In this document: piece after piece, positions 1-10,791 of the stretch
Layout: each line of letters starts with the position of its first letter
Numbering within the stretch: the stretch's first letter is position 1
Origin: Streptococcus pneumoniae
GTDB taxonomy: Bacteria > Bacillota > Bacilli > Lactobacillales > Streptococcaceae
Assembly (NCBI RefSeq): GCF_001457635.1
Contig: NZ_LN831051.1
Span: forward strand, 1,302,001 to 1,366,000
Reading direction: 5' to 3'
Length of the DNA: 64,000 nt
Made by a program: the position numbers and the translations under genes
The notes under the pieces: model-generated
The model's database searches: none
Told to the model about the DNA's origin: nothing
What the model saw: only the letters and a program-made list of their open reading frames with translations

Positions 1-1
1 G

Positions 2-862
2 ACCATTGAAGCCAATCCAGGCGATTTGGATGCGGATAAGATAGCTGTTTTGAAAAATTCGGCTGTCAATCGTGTTTCGCTAGGTGTTCAGACCTTTGAT
101 GATAAGATGTTGAAAAAAATTGGGCGCAGTCATTTGGAGAAGGATATTTATGAAAATATCGATCGCCTGAAACTGGCTGGTTTTGACAATATCTCCATTG
201 ATTTGATTTATGCTCTGCCTGGTCAGACCATGGAGCAAGTAAAGGAAAATGTGGCTAAAGCCATTGGACTGGATATTCCCCACATGAGTTTGTATAGTTT
301 GATTTTAGAAAACCATACGGTCTTTATGAACCGGATGCGACGTGGGAAATTGCCTCTGCCTAAGGAGGAACTAGAAGCGGAGATGTTTGAGTACATCATT
401 GCAGAGCTGGAGCGAGCAGGTTTTGAGCATTATGAGATTTCTAATTTCTCCAAACCCGGCTTTGAAAGTCGTCACAATCTCATGTACTGGGACAATGCTG
501 AATACTATGGTATTGGTGCAGGGGCATCTGGTTATGTCAATGGAGTACGTTATAAAAATCATGGTCCCATTCGTCATTATCTCAGTGCGGTTGAGGAAGG
601 CAATGCTTGTATTACAGAAGATCACCTGAGTCAAAAGGAGCAAATGGAAGAAGAAATGTTCTTGGGACTCCGCAAGAAATCCGGGGTTTCCATGGCGCGA
701 TTTGAGGAAAAATTTGGACAGTCTTTTGCTGGACTTTATGGAGAAATTGTCAGAGATTTGGTTCAACAAGGCCTCATGCAGATTGAGGGTGACCACGTTC
801 GCATGACAAAGAGAGGTCTCTTTTTGGGAGATACTGTAGCAGAACGATTTATTTTGGAGTAG
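2..862 (+). CDS. hemW: HemW-like radical SAM family protein (5' end outside window)
   Basis: The frame is open from the left edge, so the N-terminal part, which would hold the radical SAM CxxxCxxC cluster, is missing. What remains covers the C-terminal three quarters: the T-x-EANPGD segment at the edge, SLGVQTFDD, and IDLIYALPGQT, all typical of the HemN/HemW group, followed by the HemW C-terminal domain. HemW is a heme chaperone-type protein; older annotation calls it oxygen-independent coproporphyrinogen III oxidase, but true HemN activity should not be assumed. It is followed after 4 bases by a thioesterase gene and seems to head a four-gene operon. An ATG-like or TTG start at base 26 would be a truncation artefact. 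Confidence 0.9.
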   Translation, partial: TIEANPGDLDADKIAVLKNSAVNRVSLGVQTFDDKMLKKIGRSHLEKDIYENIDRLKLAGFDNISIDLIYALPGQTMEQVKENVAKAIGLDIPHMSLYSLILENHTVFMNRMRRGKLPLPKEELEAEMFEYIIAELERAGFEHYEISNFSKPGFESRHNLMYWDNAEYYGIGAGASGYVNGVRYKNHGPIRHYLSAVEEGNACITEDHLSQKEQMEEEMFLGLRKKSGVSMARFEEKFGQSFAGLYGEIVRDLVQQGLMQIEGDHVRMTKRGLFLGDTVAERFILE

Positions 863-866
863 GATC

Positions 867-1604
867 ATGGGCTTAACTTATCAAATGAAAATGAAAATTC
901 CTTTTGATATGGCTGATATGAACGGTCATATCAAACTTCCAGATGTGATTTTGCTGTCACTGCAAGTTTCAGGGATGCAGTCGATTGAACTGGGAGTTAG
1001 TGATAAGGCCATTTTGGAAGACTATAATCTGGTCTGGATTATCGCAGAATATGATATTGAGGTGGTTCGTTTGCCTCGTTTTGCGGAAGAAATTACCATC
1101 GAAACGGAAGCCTTGAGCTACAATCGACTTTTTTGCTACCGTCGCTTTACTATTTATAATGAAGCGGGGCAGGAGCTCATCCATATGATGGCGACCTTTG
1201 TTCTCATGGACCGCGACAGTCGAAAAGTCCATGCTGTTGAACCTGAGATTGTGGCTCCTTACCAGTCTGATTTTGATAAAAAACTTATCCGTGGACCGAA
1301 GTATGAGTCCTTGGAAGAGCCGATCAGCAAGGATTACCATGTTCGTTTTTACGACTTGGATATGAATGGTCATGTCAATAACAGTAAATACTTGGACTGG
1401 ATTTTTGAGGTCATGGGAGCGGATTTTTTGACCCACTATATTCCCAAGAAAATCAACCTCAAGTATGTCAAGGAAGTTCGACCAGGTGGGGTGATTACAT
1501 CGGCTGTTGAACGGACTGGACTGGAAAGCAAGCATGAAATTACAAGTGATGGGGTTATCAATGCCCAAGCAATCATTACTTGGAAAGAAATAAAAAAGGC
1601 TTAG
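867..1604 (+). CDS. Acyl-ACP thioesterase family protein
   Basis: 245 aa, the usual length for bacterial FatA/FatB-like acyl-ACP thioesterases (double hotdog fold). The second hotdog carries DLDMNGHVNNSKYLDWI at about residues 162-178, matching the conserved N-x-H-V-N-N catalytic region of the plant enzymes; the first hotdog has a related DMNGH segment near residue 17. The family releases fatty acids from acyl-carrier protein in the cytosol. The start is the ATG four bases after the hemW stop, with the RBS (TGGAGTAGG) overlapping the hemW end, so translation is probably coupled. The HAD phosphatase gene follows after 10 bases. Confidence 0.9.
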   Translation: MGLTYQMKMKIPFDMADMNGHIKLPDVILLSLQVSGMQSIELGVSDKAILEDYNLVWIIAEYDIEVVRLPRFAEEITIETEALSYNRLFCYRRFTIYNEAGQELIHMMATFVLMDRDSRKVHAVEPEIVAPYQSDFDKKLIRGPKYESLEEPISKDYHVRFYDLDMNGHVNNSKYLDWIFEVMGADFLTHYIPKKINLKYVKEVRPGGVITSAVERTGLESKHEITSDGVINAQAIITWKEIKKA

Positions 1605-1614
1605 GGAGAAATAG

Positions 1615-2388
1615 ATGAAATATAAAGGCTATTTAATTGATTTAGACGGAACCATTTATAAGGGGAAAGACCGAATCCCTGCTGGAGAGACTTTTGTTCA
1701 TGAATTGCAAAAGCGGGACATTCCCTATCTCTTTGTAACCAACAATACAACTCGCACTCCAGAGAGTGTTAAGGAGATGTTGGCTCAGAATTTTAATATC
1801 GATACGCCCCTATCGACTGTCTACACAGCGACTTTGGCAACCATCGACTATATGAATGATTTGGGGCTTGAAAAGACCGTCTATGTCGTCGGAGAAGCAG
1901 GACTCAAGGAAGCCATCAAGGCGGCTGGTTATGTGGAAGACAAGGAAAACCCTGCCTACGTGGTAGTTGGTCTGGATTGGCAAGTCGACTATGAAAAATT
2001 TGCCACAGCAACTCTTGCTATTCAAAAGGGTGCCCATTTTATCGGAACCAATCCTGACCTCAACATCCCGACGGAACGTGGTCTTTTGCCAGGTGCTGGC
2101 TCCCTGATTACGCTGCTTGAAGTAGCGACACGAGTGAAGCCGGTTTATATCGGAAAACCCAATGCCATCATTATGGACAAGGCGGTTGAGCACTTAGGTT
2201 TGGAACGTGAAGAGTTAATTATGGTTGGGGACAATTATTTGACTGATATCCGGGCTGGGATTGACAATGGCATTCCAACGCTCTTGGTGACGACAGGTTT
2301 TACTAAGGCAGAAGAAGTAGCTGGCCTGCCAATCGCACCGACACATGTGGTTTCTAGCCTTGCGGAGTGGGATTTTGATGAAAACTAA
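1615..2388 (+). CDS. HAD-superfamily phosphatase, NagD/YutF type (class IIA)
   Basis: 257 aa, standard for the HAD-IIA family. Motif I is [10 protein letters not shown] near residue 8 (the nucleophile Asp and the acid/base Asp two residues on), motif II lies in [10 protein letters not shown], and motif IV is [13 protein letters not shown] near residue 200. The class IIA cap domain fills residues of about 75-175. These are cytosolic phosphatases acting on small sugar or nucleotide phosphates; the exact substrate cannot be read from the sequence. It lies 10 bases after the thioesterase gene and its 3' end overlaps the next gene by 11 bases, supporting one operon. Confidence 0.9.
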   Translation: MKYKGYLIDLDGTIYKGKDRIPAGETFVHELQKRDIPYLFVTNNTTRTPESVKEMLAQNFNIDTPLSTVYTATLATIDYMNDLGLEKTVYVVGEAGLKEAIKAAGYVEDKENPAYVVVGLDWQVDYEKFATATLAIQKGAHFIGTNPDLNIPTERGLLPGAGSLITLLEVATRVKPVYIGKPNAIIMDKAVEHLGLEREELIMVGDNYLTDIRAGIDNGIPTLLVTTGFTKAEEVAGLPIAPTHVVSSLAEWDFDEN

Positions 2389-2995
2389 ATTGATCTTTTG
2401 GGGCTCTATGCTCTTTCTCCTCTCCCTCTCAATCCTTCTGACCATTTATCTGGCTTGGATTTTCTATCCTATGGAGATTCAGTGGCTAAACTTAACGAAT
2501 CGAGTCTATCTAAAACCAGAAACCATTCAATACAATTTTCATATCTTGATGAATTATCTGACCAATCCTTTTAGTCAGGTCTTACAGATGCCTGATTTTC
2601 GTTCGTCAGCAGCTGGTCTGCACCATTTCGCAGTGGTCAAGAATCTCTTTCATTTGGTTCAGCTAGTAGCTCTAGTGACACTGCCAAGTTTCTATGTCTT
2701 TGTCAATAGAATTGTGAAAAAGGACTTTTTGTCTCTTTATCGAAAAAGTCTCCTGACTCTAGTAGTCTTACCTGTGATGATTGGACTTGGGGGAGTTTTG
2801 ATTGGTTTTGACCAATTCTTTACTCTTTTCCATCAAATTCTCTTTGTGGGAGATGATACCTGGCTTTTTGATCCAGCCAAGGATCCTGTTATTATGATTT
2901 TGCCAGAGACCTTCTTTCTTCATGCCTTCCTCCTCTTTTTTGCCCTCTATGAAAGCTTCTTTGGCTATCTGTGTCTGAAAAGTCGTAGGAAATGA
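2378..2995 (+). CDS. Integral membrane protein, TIGR01906 family
   Basis: 205 aa from ATG 2378. A longer open frame starts at 2345, but the 2378 start has a GGAG about 10 bases upstream and begins with MKTK followed directly by a hydrophobic helix. Four hydrophobic segments are visible: residues of about 5-28, 85-105, 120-145 and 175-200. The central extracytoplasmic-looking part contains the [18 protein letters not shown] region around residues 60-80. The gene recalls the streptococcal membrane family modelled as TIGR01906, whose function is not known. It is the last gene before a strong terminator, so it closes the hemW operon. Confidence 0.75.
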   Translation: MKTKLIFWGSMLFLLSLSILLTIYLAWIFYPMEIQWLNLTNRVYLKPETIQYNFHILMNYLTNPFSQVLQMPDFRSSAAGLHHFAVVKNLFHLVQLVALVTLPSFYVFVNRIVKKDFLSLYRKSLLTLVVLPVMIGLGGVLIGFDQFFTLFHQILFVGDDTWLFDPAKDPVIMILPETFFLHAFLLFFALYESFFGYLCLKSRRK

Positions 2996-3097
2996 AATGA
3001 AAGATGTTTTTAATTTGCATATATAAAAATATATATCGTTTAAAACCATCGTTAAGAGTGAATTAACCAAATCCAATTGTGTCAATCGTTCGCAAAC

Positions 3098-3130
3098 AGC
3101 CTATTTTTCTTGAAAAATAGGCTTTTTTTT
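3098..3130 (+). terminator. Rho-independent terminator after the hemW operon
   Basis: A perfect 12-bp inverted repeat (AGCCTATTTTTC / GAAAAATAGGCT) with a very short loop is followed by a run of T. It separates the hemW operon from spx. Confidence 0.9.
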
Positions 3131-3141
3131 CTAAAAATCCC

Positions 3142-3170
3142 TAGTCAAGCGCCTTATTTTTTTGTATAAT
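3142..3170 (+). promoter_or_regulatory. Probable promoter of spx
   Basis: A perfect -10 TATAAT lies at 3165-3170, with a weak -35 (TAGTCA, 4 of 6) 17 bases upstream. It sits between the preceding terminator and the spx start, about 35 bases before the ATG. Confidence 0.6.
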
Positions 3171-3204
3171 AGAAGTAGCAAAGTATAGATAAGAAGAGAA
3201 AAGC

Positions 3205-3606
3205 ATGATTACACTATTTCTATCACCGAGCTGTACATCATGTCGTAAGGCTAAGGCCTGGTTAGAAAAACATAAGGTTCCCTTTGTGGAACACAATATT
3301 ATGACCAGTCCTTTAACAAGAAAAGAATTGCAACAAATCCTTTCCTTGACCGAAAATGGTACTGATGACATCATTTCAACTCGTTCAAAAATTTTTCAAA
3401 AATTGAATATTGATGTAGAGAGTATTTCGGTATCGGAATTGCTTCATTTGATTGAGCAGTATCCTAGTCTTTTGCGTCGTCCAATTATTATTGATGCCAA
3501 GCGTATGCAAATCGGTTTTAATGAAGATGAGATTCGTGCTTTTCTCCCTCGTAGTTATCGTAAGCAAGAACTAAAAGAAGCAAGAATGAGAGCTGGTATT
3601 AGTTAA
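3205..3606 (+). CDS. spx: Spx/ArsC-family transcriptional regulator
   Basis: 133 aa, the normal Spx length. The redox CXXC pair is C10 and C13 in the segment [13 protein letters not shown], the canonical thioredoxin-like N-terminus. Downstream are the [14 protein letters not shown] segment and [28 protein letters not shown], both diagnostic. Spx proteins bind the RNA polymerase alpha subunit C-terminal domain and redirect transcription under thiol or envelope stress. Streptococci usually have two paralogues; which one this is cannot be decided here. The stop overlaps the next ATG (TAATG at 3604-3608), so spx is coupled to the UPF0223 gene. A diverged relative lies in the accessory region at 59000. 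Confidence 0.93.
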
Positions 3607-3884
3607 TGAACAAACAGTATAGTTACCCACTAGATTTGTCGTGGAGCACTGAAGAACTTGCTTCAGTGCTTTCTTTTTTTAATGATGTTGAAGCTGCCTA
3701 TGAAGGCAAAGTAGAGGCTAAAAAGTTACTGGACTCCTATAAGGGATTCAAAGCGGTCGTGCCAAGCAAGAGCGAAGAGAAACGTTTGGGACGAGAATTT
3801 GAAACGGTTAGTGGCTATTCACTTTACCGAGCAGTTCAGGCTGCCAAAGAAAAAGGGGAAGGAAAGATTTCTCTTGGAAAGTAA
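3606..3884 (+). CDS. UPF0223 family protein
   Basis: 92 aa, the usual size for UPF0223 (B. subtilis YktA-like) proteins, which are small helical cytosolic proteins of unknown function. Typical features are [21 protein letters not shown] at the start and [15 protein letters not shown] in the middle. Its ATG overlaps the spx stop by one base and its 3' end overlaps the inositol-phosphatase gene by 11 bases, so the three genes are transcribed together. In Firmicutes this gene is often found beside the inositol monophosphatase gene, as here. Confidence 0.9.
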
Positions 3885-4647
3885 ATTTGAATTTGCTAAA
3901 GAGCTTGTTAAGAAAGCAGGTCAGTACATTCTTGACCATATGCAGGAAGACTTGCGTGTTGAAACCAAGTCCTCTCCAACAGATTTGGTGACCAGACTGG
4001 ACAAAGAAGTTCAGGAACTCTTGGTTGGTGAGATTTTGTCCCGTTATCCTGAGGATAAGATTTGTGCTGAAGAAGGTTGTCTGCGAGCCTCGGTTCAAGA
4101 GGGCAAGGTTTGGGTCATTGATCCCATTGATGGTACCAATAATTTTGTAGCCCAGCAGGAAGATTTTGCTGTTATGATGGCTTATTTTGAAAATGGTCAG
4201 GGACAGTTTGGTCTGATTTATGATGTGGTCAAAGGGGATTGTTACCACGGTGGTGGGGAATTTCCAGTTTGTCTAAATGATAGGCCCCTAGCTTCTTTTA
4301 AAACTAAACCACTTGGAGATTTTCTCATTGCAGGGAATAGTGGTATGCTGGAAACCAATGAATGGGGGCTGGCTGATTTGAGCCGAGCGGTTCTTGGTGT
4401 TCGTGTCTATGGAAGTGCGGCCATTAGTTTTGCCAAGATTTTGTCAGGGCGTTTGTTGACCTATCTCACCTATCTGCAACCATGGGATTATGCCGCAGCT
4501 AGTATTTTAGGGGAAAGTCTGGGCTATCGGGTTGTGACCCTTTTTGGTGAAGCTCCTGATTTTCAAACCAGACAGCCGGTCATGATGGTGCCTCTTGAGA
4601 TGCAGGAGGAAATTCAGTCCTATATTTACGAAAGGAAAAGAACTTAA
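3874..4647 (+). CDS. Inositol monophosphatase family protein
   Basis: 257 aa when started at TTG 3874, which has GGAAGG/GGAAAG upstream and begins the conserved part (residues [15 protein letters not shown]). An open frame extends further up to 3799 but that would put 25 extra residues inside the UPF0223 gene. Metal-binding motifs are present: EEG near residue 67, [12 protein letters not shown] near 86-97, and [15 protein letters not shown] near 205-219. The family hydrolyses sugar or inositol phosphates with Mg2+ in the cytosol; substrate unknown. It is immediately followed by rsmF with no gap. Confidence 0.88.
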
Positions 4648-5952
4648 ATGAAATTTCCAGAAGGATTTGTTGAAAAATATAAAGAAATACTAGGAGATGA
4701 GGCAAGAGATTTTCTTGCCTCTTTTGAGGAGGAAGCGGTTTCGGCCTTTCGGGTCAATCCCTTAAAAGAAGAGCAACTTTCCTTTTCTGATGCCATTACT
4801 CAAACCCCTTGGGGCCACTATGGGAAGGTTTCAGGGAAATCGCCTGAGCATGCTACAGGTTTAGTTTATTCGCAAGAACCTGCTGCTCAAATGGTGGCTC
4901 AAGTAGCCCAACCCAGTCCTGGTATGAAGGTCTTGGACTTGGCTGCTGCACCGGGGGGCAAATCAACTCAACTGGCAGCCTATCTAGCAGGGGAGGGGCT
5001 ACTTGTTTCCAATGAAATTTCAAGCAAACGGGCTAAGATTTTGGTTGAAAACATGGAGCGTTTTGGAGCGACAAATGTCGTGGTGACCAATGAATCTGCC
5101 GACCGCTTGGTCAAGGTCTTTAAAGGCTATTTTGACTTAATCGTTCTTGATGCCCCTTGCTCTGGTGAAGGAATGTTTCGTAAGCAACCTGATGCTATGG
5201 ACTATTGGAGCTTAGATTATCCGAGTCAATGTGCTAGCTTGCAAAGAGAAATTCTGGAGGATGCAGTGACCATGTTAGCTGAAGGTGGTCGTCTGGTTTA
5301 TTCGACCTGTACCTGGGCACCCGAGGAAAACGAAGAGATTGTCAATTGGTTGCTGGAAGAGTATGATTTTGACTTGTTGCCAGTAGAGCATATCAATGGA
5401 ATGGTAGCTGGTATTGACCTGCCAGAAACGGCTCGGATGTACCCTCATCAGTTTAAGGGAGAGGGTCAGTTTGTTGCCCATCTACAGTTTAAGGGTAACA
5501 ATCCAGCTCCTAAATTTAAGGCAAGTAAGAGTAACCTCAGCCGTGAACAAGTTGCCTTGTGGCAGGAATTTGCCCAAAACCATTTGAAGGTCAATCTACC
5601 GGGTATCTTGCAGATTTTTGGAGACCAGCTTTATCTCTTGCCAGAACTTTTGCCAGATTTAGGGAAGCTCAAGATTGCTCGCAATGGACTGCATCTGGGT
5701 ACTTTTAAGAAGAAACGCTTTGAGCCCAGTTTCGCTCTTGGTTTAGCCTTGAAACCGAGTCAGGTCGAACAGTCGGTTGAAATTGGCCAAGAAGAGTTTG
5801 TCAAGTATGCGGCTGGAGAAACCGTTCAGCTGGCAGAAAGTCTGCCAAATGGTTGGTACCAAGTTTTGGTTAAAGGCAATGGCTTGGGCTTTGCAAAGGT
5901 TACTGGAAATGTTTTGAAAAATTATTTTCCAAAAGGCCTCAGATTCAAATGA
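4648..5952 (+). CDS. rsmF: RsmF-like rRNA (cytosine-C5) methyltransferase
   Basis: 434 aa, NOL1/NOP2/Sun family. The SAM-binding motif is VLDLAAAPGGKSTQLA near residues 95-110. The two conserved cysteines are in LDAPCSGEGMFRK (near 170) and YSTCTWAPEENE (near 220), the releasing and catalytic cysteines of RNA m5C methyltransferases. The C-terminal third resembles the RsmF/YebU extra RNA-binding domains. It starts directly after the preceding stop, with AAAGGAAAAG as RBS. It is the last gene of the spx operon; no clear terminator follows before the pst region. Confidence 0.9.
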   Translation: MKFPEGFVEKYKEILGDEARDFLASFEEEAVSAFRVNPLKEEQLSFSDAITQTPWGHYGKVSGKSPEHATGLVYSQEPAAQMVAQVAQPSPGMKVLDLAAAPGGKSTQLAAYLAGEGLLVSNEISSKRAKILVENMERFGATNVVVTNESADRLVKVFKGYFDLIVLDAPCSGEGMFRKQPDAMDYWSLDYPSQCASLQREILEDAVTMLAEGGRLVYSTCTWAPEENEEIVNWLLEEYDFDLLPVEHINGMVAGIDLPETARMYPHQFKGEGQFVAHLQFKGNNPAPKFKASKSNLSREQVALWQEFAQNHLKVNLPGILQIFGDQLYLLPELLPDLGKLKIARNGLHLGTFKKKRFEPSFALGLALKPSQVEQSVEIGQEEFVKYAAGETVQLAESLPNGWYQVLVKGNGLGFAKVTGNVLKNYFPKGLRFK

Positions 5953-6049
5953 AAATGCTAGTCAAATATCTTATTCTATGTTATAGTGAAAGTATGGATT
6001 TTTTTAGTAGGATGATTCTTGATATCTTGATTGCCATCACATGTAGTTT

Positions 6050-6138
6050 TACTACTCGATGAAAATCAAAGAGCAAACTAGGAAGCTAGCCATAGATAGC
6101 TCAAAACACTGCTTTGAAGAGATTTTCAAAGAGTACAA
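6050..6138 (+). repeat. Truncated BOX element (boxA joined to end of boxC)
   Basis: The boxA motif (ATGAAAATCAAAGAGCAAAC, then TAGGAAGCTAGCC) runs into CTTTGAAGAGATTTTCAAAGAG, the end of boxC, with all of boxB and most of boxC missing. The left end reads TACTACTCGATG instead of TATACTCAATG. It lies in the 573-base gap between rsmF and pstS. Confidence 0.8.
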
Positions 6139-6166
6139 GAAGTTTAGTTATTAGCGTTCTTACCGC

Positions 6167-6460
6167 TTGTAAACTAGATTTCTCATAAAATAGAATCTTT
6201 TCCTTTTAGTTGTAAACTAGTCTGGGAGAGTAGAGAGATTTGAGATACCTTTCTAGCTTTTAGATTATCATCTAAGGAGAGTAATTTCCCTTGCATTAAA
6301 AAGGGGAAAAAGAGACACGAAATGACTATAATGGGTGACAATGGGGGAAGGGATAGACAAGAGATTTTATCCACATATGAAAAAAGGAGGTTAGGAAAGA
6401 GTAATATAGCCTATATTATATAAATAATCAATTGCGCAGAAATTTGGTAAGAATTCATGC
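6167..6460 (+). promoter_or_regulatory. Regulatory-looking gap upstream of pstS
   Basis: The rest of the gap before pstS has no credible gene. It holds two copies of TTGTAAACTAG (6167-6177 and 6210-6220) and a perfect 8+1+8 palindrome, TAATATAGCCTATATTA, at 6402-6418 about 110 bases before pstS. An unused RBS-like AAAGGAGG lies near 6384. These look like regulatory sites for the phosphate operon; no clear -35/-10 pair could be chosen. Confidence 0.4.
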
Positions 6461-6504
6461 GTCAACTCATAAAGAACTACTTAAAAAATTCACAGTATTC
6501 ATAA

Positions 6505-7403
<899 letters not shown>

Positions 7404-7404
<1 letters not shown>

Positions 7405-8321
7405 TGAATCAAGAAGAATTAGCTAAGAAAATGTTGCTTCCATCAAAGAATTCTCGTCTGGAGAAATTAGGAAAAGGTTTGACCTTTGCCTGTCTTTCTT
7501 TGATAGTCATCCTTGTGGCCATGATTTTGGTTTTCGTAGCGCAAAAAGGCTTGTCGACCTTCTTTGTCAATGGTGTGAATATCTTTGACTTTCTTTTGGG
7601 AGGAACTTGGAATCCTTCTAGTAAAGAATTTGGTGCCCTTCCTATGATTTTGGGTTCCTTTATCGTTACCATTCTCTCAGCCCTTATCGCAACACCCTTT
7701 GCTATTGGTGCAGCAGTTTTTATGACCGAAGTATCACCAAAAGGGGCGAAGATTTTGCAACCAGCTATTGAACTCCTGGTTGGGATTCCTTCAGTAGTGT
7801 ACGGATTTATTGGCTTGCAAGTCGTCGTTCCCTTTGTTCGCAGTGTCTTTGGTGGGACTGGTTTTGGGATTTTGTCAGGGATTTCCGTCCTCTTTGTCAT
7901 GATTTTGCCGACCGTAACCTTTATGACAACGGATAGCTTGCGTGCGGTTCCTCGTTATTATCGTGAGGCAAGTTTCGCTATGGGAGCCACTCGCTGGCAG
8001 ACTATCTGGCGTGTGATCTTGAAGGCGGCCCGTTCTGGTATTTTCACTGCAGTGGTCTTTGGGATGGCGCGTGCCTTTGGTGAGGCTTTAGCTATCCAGA
8101 TGGTTGTCGGAAACTCAGCTGTTATCCCAACTTCCTTGACCACACCAGCTGCAACTTTAACTTCTATATTAACTATGGGAATTGGGAACACTGTCATGGG
8201 AACTGTAAATAATAATGTTCTCTGGTCACTGGCCTTGGTACTGCTCTTGATGAGTTTAGTTTTTAACAGTGTGATTAAATTGATTACGAAAGAAAGAGGA
8301 AAGAAAAATTATGCGCGCTAA
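7404..8321 (+). CDS. pstC: Phosphate ABC transporter permease PstC
   Basis: 305 aa with six predicted membrane segments and the binding-protein-dependent permease EAA loop (EASFAMGATRWQTIWRVIL, about residues 190-208). The FGEALAIQMVVGN segment is typical of PstC. It forms the membrane channel with PstA. The gene is coupled at both ends: one base of overlap with pstS and 11 bases with pstA. Confidence 0.95.
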
Positions 8322-9195
8322 GAAATTAGATAAACTTGCAACAGCTGTCCTCTATACGATTGCTAGCATCATTGTGACAATCTTGGCTTCCTTGATTCTC
8401 TATATCTTGGTTCGGGGCTTGCCCCATATCTCTTGGTCTTTCTTGACTGGAAGGTCTTCTGCTTTTCAAGCAGGTGGTGGGATTGGCATTCAGCTTTACA
8501 ATTCCTTTTTCCTATTGGTCATTACCTTGATTATTTCTGTACCTCTTTCTATGGGAGCTGGGATTTACTTGGCTGAATATGCTAAAAAAGGTCCTGTTAC
8601 CAACTTTGTGCGGACTTGTATTGAAATCTTGTCCTCTTTACCATCAGTGGTGGTGGGTCTCTTTGGTTACTTGATCTTTGTAGTCCAGTTTGAGTATGGA
8701 TTTTCAATCATTTCAGGTGCCTTGGCCTTGACAGTCTTTAATTTGCCTCAGATGACGCGTAATGTAGAGGATAGTTTGAAACACGTTCACCATACCCAAC
8801 GTGAGGCTGGTCTGGCTCTTGGGATTTCTCGCTGGGAGACAGTGGTTCATGTTGTTATTCCAGAAGCGCTTCCAGGTATTGTAACGGGTGTCGTCTTGGC
8901 ATCTGGTCGTATCTTTGGCGAAGCTGCAGCTCTGATCTATACAGCAGGGCAATCGGCGCCAGCTCTTGACTGGTCTAACTGGAATATCCTCAGTGTGACT
9001 AGCCCCATCTCTATCTTCCGTCAAGCAGAAACCTTGGCTGTCCATATCTGGAAAGTCAATAGTGAAGGCACTATTCCAGATGGAACCATTGTATCAGCAG
9101 GTTCTGCCGCTGTGCTCCTGATCTTTATCCTGATTTTTAACTTTGGAGCTCGTAAGTTCGGAAGCTATCTACACAAGAAATTAACCGCTGCCTAA
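8311..9195 (+). CDS. pstA: Phosphate ABC transporter permease PstA
   Basis: 294 aa, six membrane segments, with the EAA loop [27 protein letters not shown] at about residues 166-191 and [12 protein letters not shown] typical of PstA. It pairs with PstC. The start overlaps the pstC end by 11 bases; AAAGAGGAAAG upstream serves as RBS. pstB follows after 10 bases. Confidence 0.95.
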   Translation: MRAKKLDKLATAVLYTIASIIVTILASLILYILVRGLPHISWSFLTGRSSAFQAGGGIGIQLYNSFFLLVITLIISVPLSMGAGIYLAEYAKKGPVTNFVRTCIEILSSLPSVVVGLFGYLIFVVQFEYGFSIISGALALTVFNLPQMTRNVEDSLKHVHHTQREAGLALGISRWETVVHVVIPEALPGIVTGVVLASGRIFGEAAALIYTAGQSAPALDWSNWNILSVTSPISIFRQAETLAVHIWKVNSEGTIPDGTIVSAGSAAVLLIFILIFNFGARKFGSYLHKKLTAA

Positions 9196-9205
9196 AGGAG
9201 AAGCC

Positions 9206-10009
9206 ATGTCAACATATAACTGGGATGAGAAGCATATCCTTACCTTTCCTGAAGAAAAAGTAGCCCTTTCTACTAAGGATGTCCATGTTTACTATGGTAA
9301 AAATGAATCCATTAAGGGGATTGATATGCAATTTGAAAGAAATAAAATTACAGCTTTGATTGGTCCGTCGGGGTCGGGGAAATCTACCTACTTACGCAGT
9401 CTCAATCGCATGAATGATACTATTGATATTGCTAAAGTAACTGGGCAGATTCTCTATCGTGGAATTGATGTCAACCGTCCAGAAATCAACGTTTATGAAA
9501 TGCGTAAACACATTGGAATGGTTTTTCAACGCCCCAATCCATTTGCTAAGTCAATTTACCGTAATATTACCTTTGCGCATGAACGTGCTGGAGTTAAGGA
9601 TAAGCAAGTCCTAGATGAAATCGTAGAAACCTCCCTTCGTCAGGCTGCCCTCTGGGATCAGGTTAAAGACGATCTCCACAAGTCAGCCTTGACCTTATCA
9701 GGTGGTCAGCAACAACGTCTCTGTATCGCTCGTGCCATCTCTGTTAAGCCAGATATCCTCTTAATGGATGAGCCAGCCTCAGCCTTGGATCCGATTGCGA
9801 CCATGCAACTAGAAGAGACCATGTTTGAGCTCAAGAAAAACTTTACCATCATCATTGTAACGCATAATATGCAGCAGGCTGCTCGTGCAAGTGACTATAC
9901 AGGCTTCTTTTACTTGGGTGATTTGATTGAGTATGATAAGACTGCAACTATTTTCCAAAATGCCAAGCTACAGTCCACCAATGACTATGTATCTGGTCAC
10001 TTTGGTTAG
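9206..10009 (+). CDS. pstB: Phosphate ABC transporter ATP-binding protein PstB (first copy)
   Basis: 267 aa. Walker A is GPSGSGKST near residues 51-59, the Q-loop lies in [10 protein letters not shown], the signature is [14 protein letters not shown], and Walker B is [13 protein letters not shown]. The R-x-x-NRMND and VFQRPNPF segments are PstB-specific. It has a 12-15 residue N-terminal extension compared with the second copy. It powers phosphate import from the cytosolic face. RBS AAAGGAG sits just upstream. Confidence 0.95.
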   Translation: MSTYNWDEKHILTFPEEKVALSTKDVHVYYGKNESIKGIDMQFERNKITALIGPSGSGKSTYLRSLNRMNDTIDIAKVTGQILYRGIDVNRPEINVYEMRKHIGMVFQRPNPFAKSIYRNITFAHERAGVKDKQVLDEIVETSLRQAALWDQVKDDLHKSALTLSGGQQQRLCIARAISVKPDILLMDEPASALDPIATMQLEETMFELKKNFTIIIVTHNMQQAARASDYTGFFYLGDLIEYDKTATIFQNAKLQSTNDYVSGHFG

Positions 10010-10021
10010 AAAGGAAACCGT

Positions 10022-10780
10022 ATGACAGATGCGATTTTACAGGTATCAGACCTGTCCGTTTATTATAATAAAAAGAAGGCTTTGAATAGTGTTTCCCTAT
10101 CTTTCCAACCTAAGGAAATTACAGCCTTGATTGGTCCATCTGGATCAGGGAAGTCAACCCTCCTCAAGTCTCTCAACCGCATGGGAGATCTCAATCCAGA
10201 GGTGACCACAACTGGATCCGTGGTGTACAATGGTCACAACATCTACAGTCCGCGTACAGATACGGTTGAATTACGTAAGGAAATCGGAATGGTTTTCCAA
10301 CAACCTAATCCTTTCCCTATGACTATCTATGAGAATGTTGTCTACGGGCTTCGTATCAATGGAATTAAGGATAAGCAGGTTCTGGATGAAGCCGTAGAAA
10401 AAGCCTTGCAAGGTGCCTCTATCTGGGATGAGGTCAAGGATCGTCTATATGATTCAGCTATTGGATTGTCAGGTGGTCAACAGCAGCGTGTCTGCGTGGC
10501 CCGTGTCTTGGCAACTAGTCCTAAAATCATCCTCTTGGATGAGCCAACTTCGGCTTTGGATCCGATTTCAGCTGGTAAAATTGAGGAAACCTTGTATGGT
10601 CTAAAAGACAAGTACACCATGCTTCTGGTAACCCGTTCCATGCAGCAAGCTTCACGTATCTCTGATAAGACAGGATTTTTCCTAGATGGAGATTTGATTG
10701 AATTTAATGATACCAAGCAGATGTTCCTTGATCCCCAACACAAGGAAACGGAAGACTATATTACAGGAAAATTTGGATAA
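10022..10780 (+). CDS. pstB: Phosphate ABC transporter ATP-binding protein PstB (second copy)
   Basis: 252 aa. Walker [10 protein letters not shown] near 35-43, Q-loop [11 protein letters not shown], signature [13 protein letters not shown], Walker [14 protein letters not shown]. It is clearly paralogous to the gene just before it but well diverged, so the duplication is old. In the switch region it has [12 protein letters not shown] where the first copy has the usual [12 protein letters not shown]: the conserved His is Arg. The H-loop His normally contacts the ATP gamma phosphate, so this subunit may be less active and the two may work as a heterodimer (inference). Confidence 0.94.
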
Positions 10781-10791
10781 GGAGATGAAAG

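Noticed and set aside
371..868. 165-aa minus-strand frame opposite hemW
   Set aside because: It is a shadow of the conserved hemW frame with no recognised domain or RBS; the same holds for the other long antisense frames, such as those opposite aroB, aroC, alaS and pstC.
3019..3040. AT palindrome (ATATATA...TATATAT) before the spx terminator
   Set aside because: Simple AT-rich sequence with no T run or promoter role that I could support.
6322..6423. 33-codon open frame starting ATGACTATAATGGG upstream of pstS
   Set aside because: No good RBS before it, and it overlaps the palindrome and promoter-like region. Possible but not supportable.
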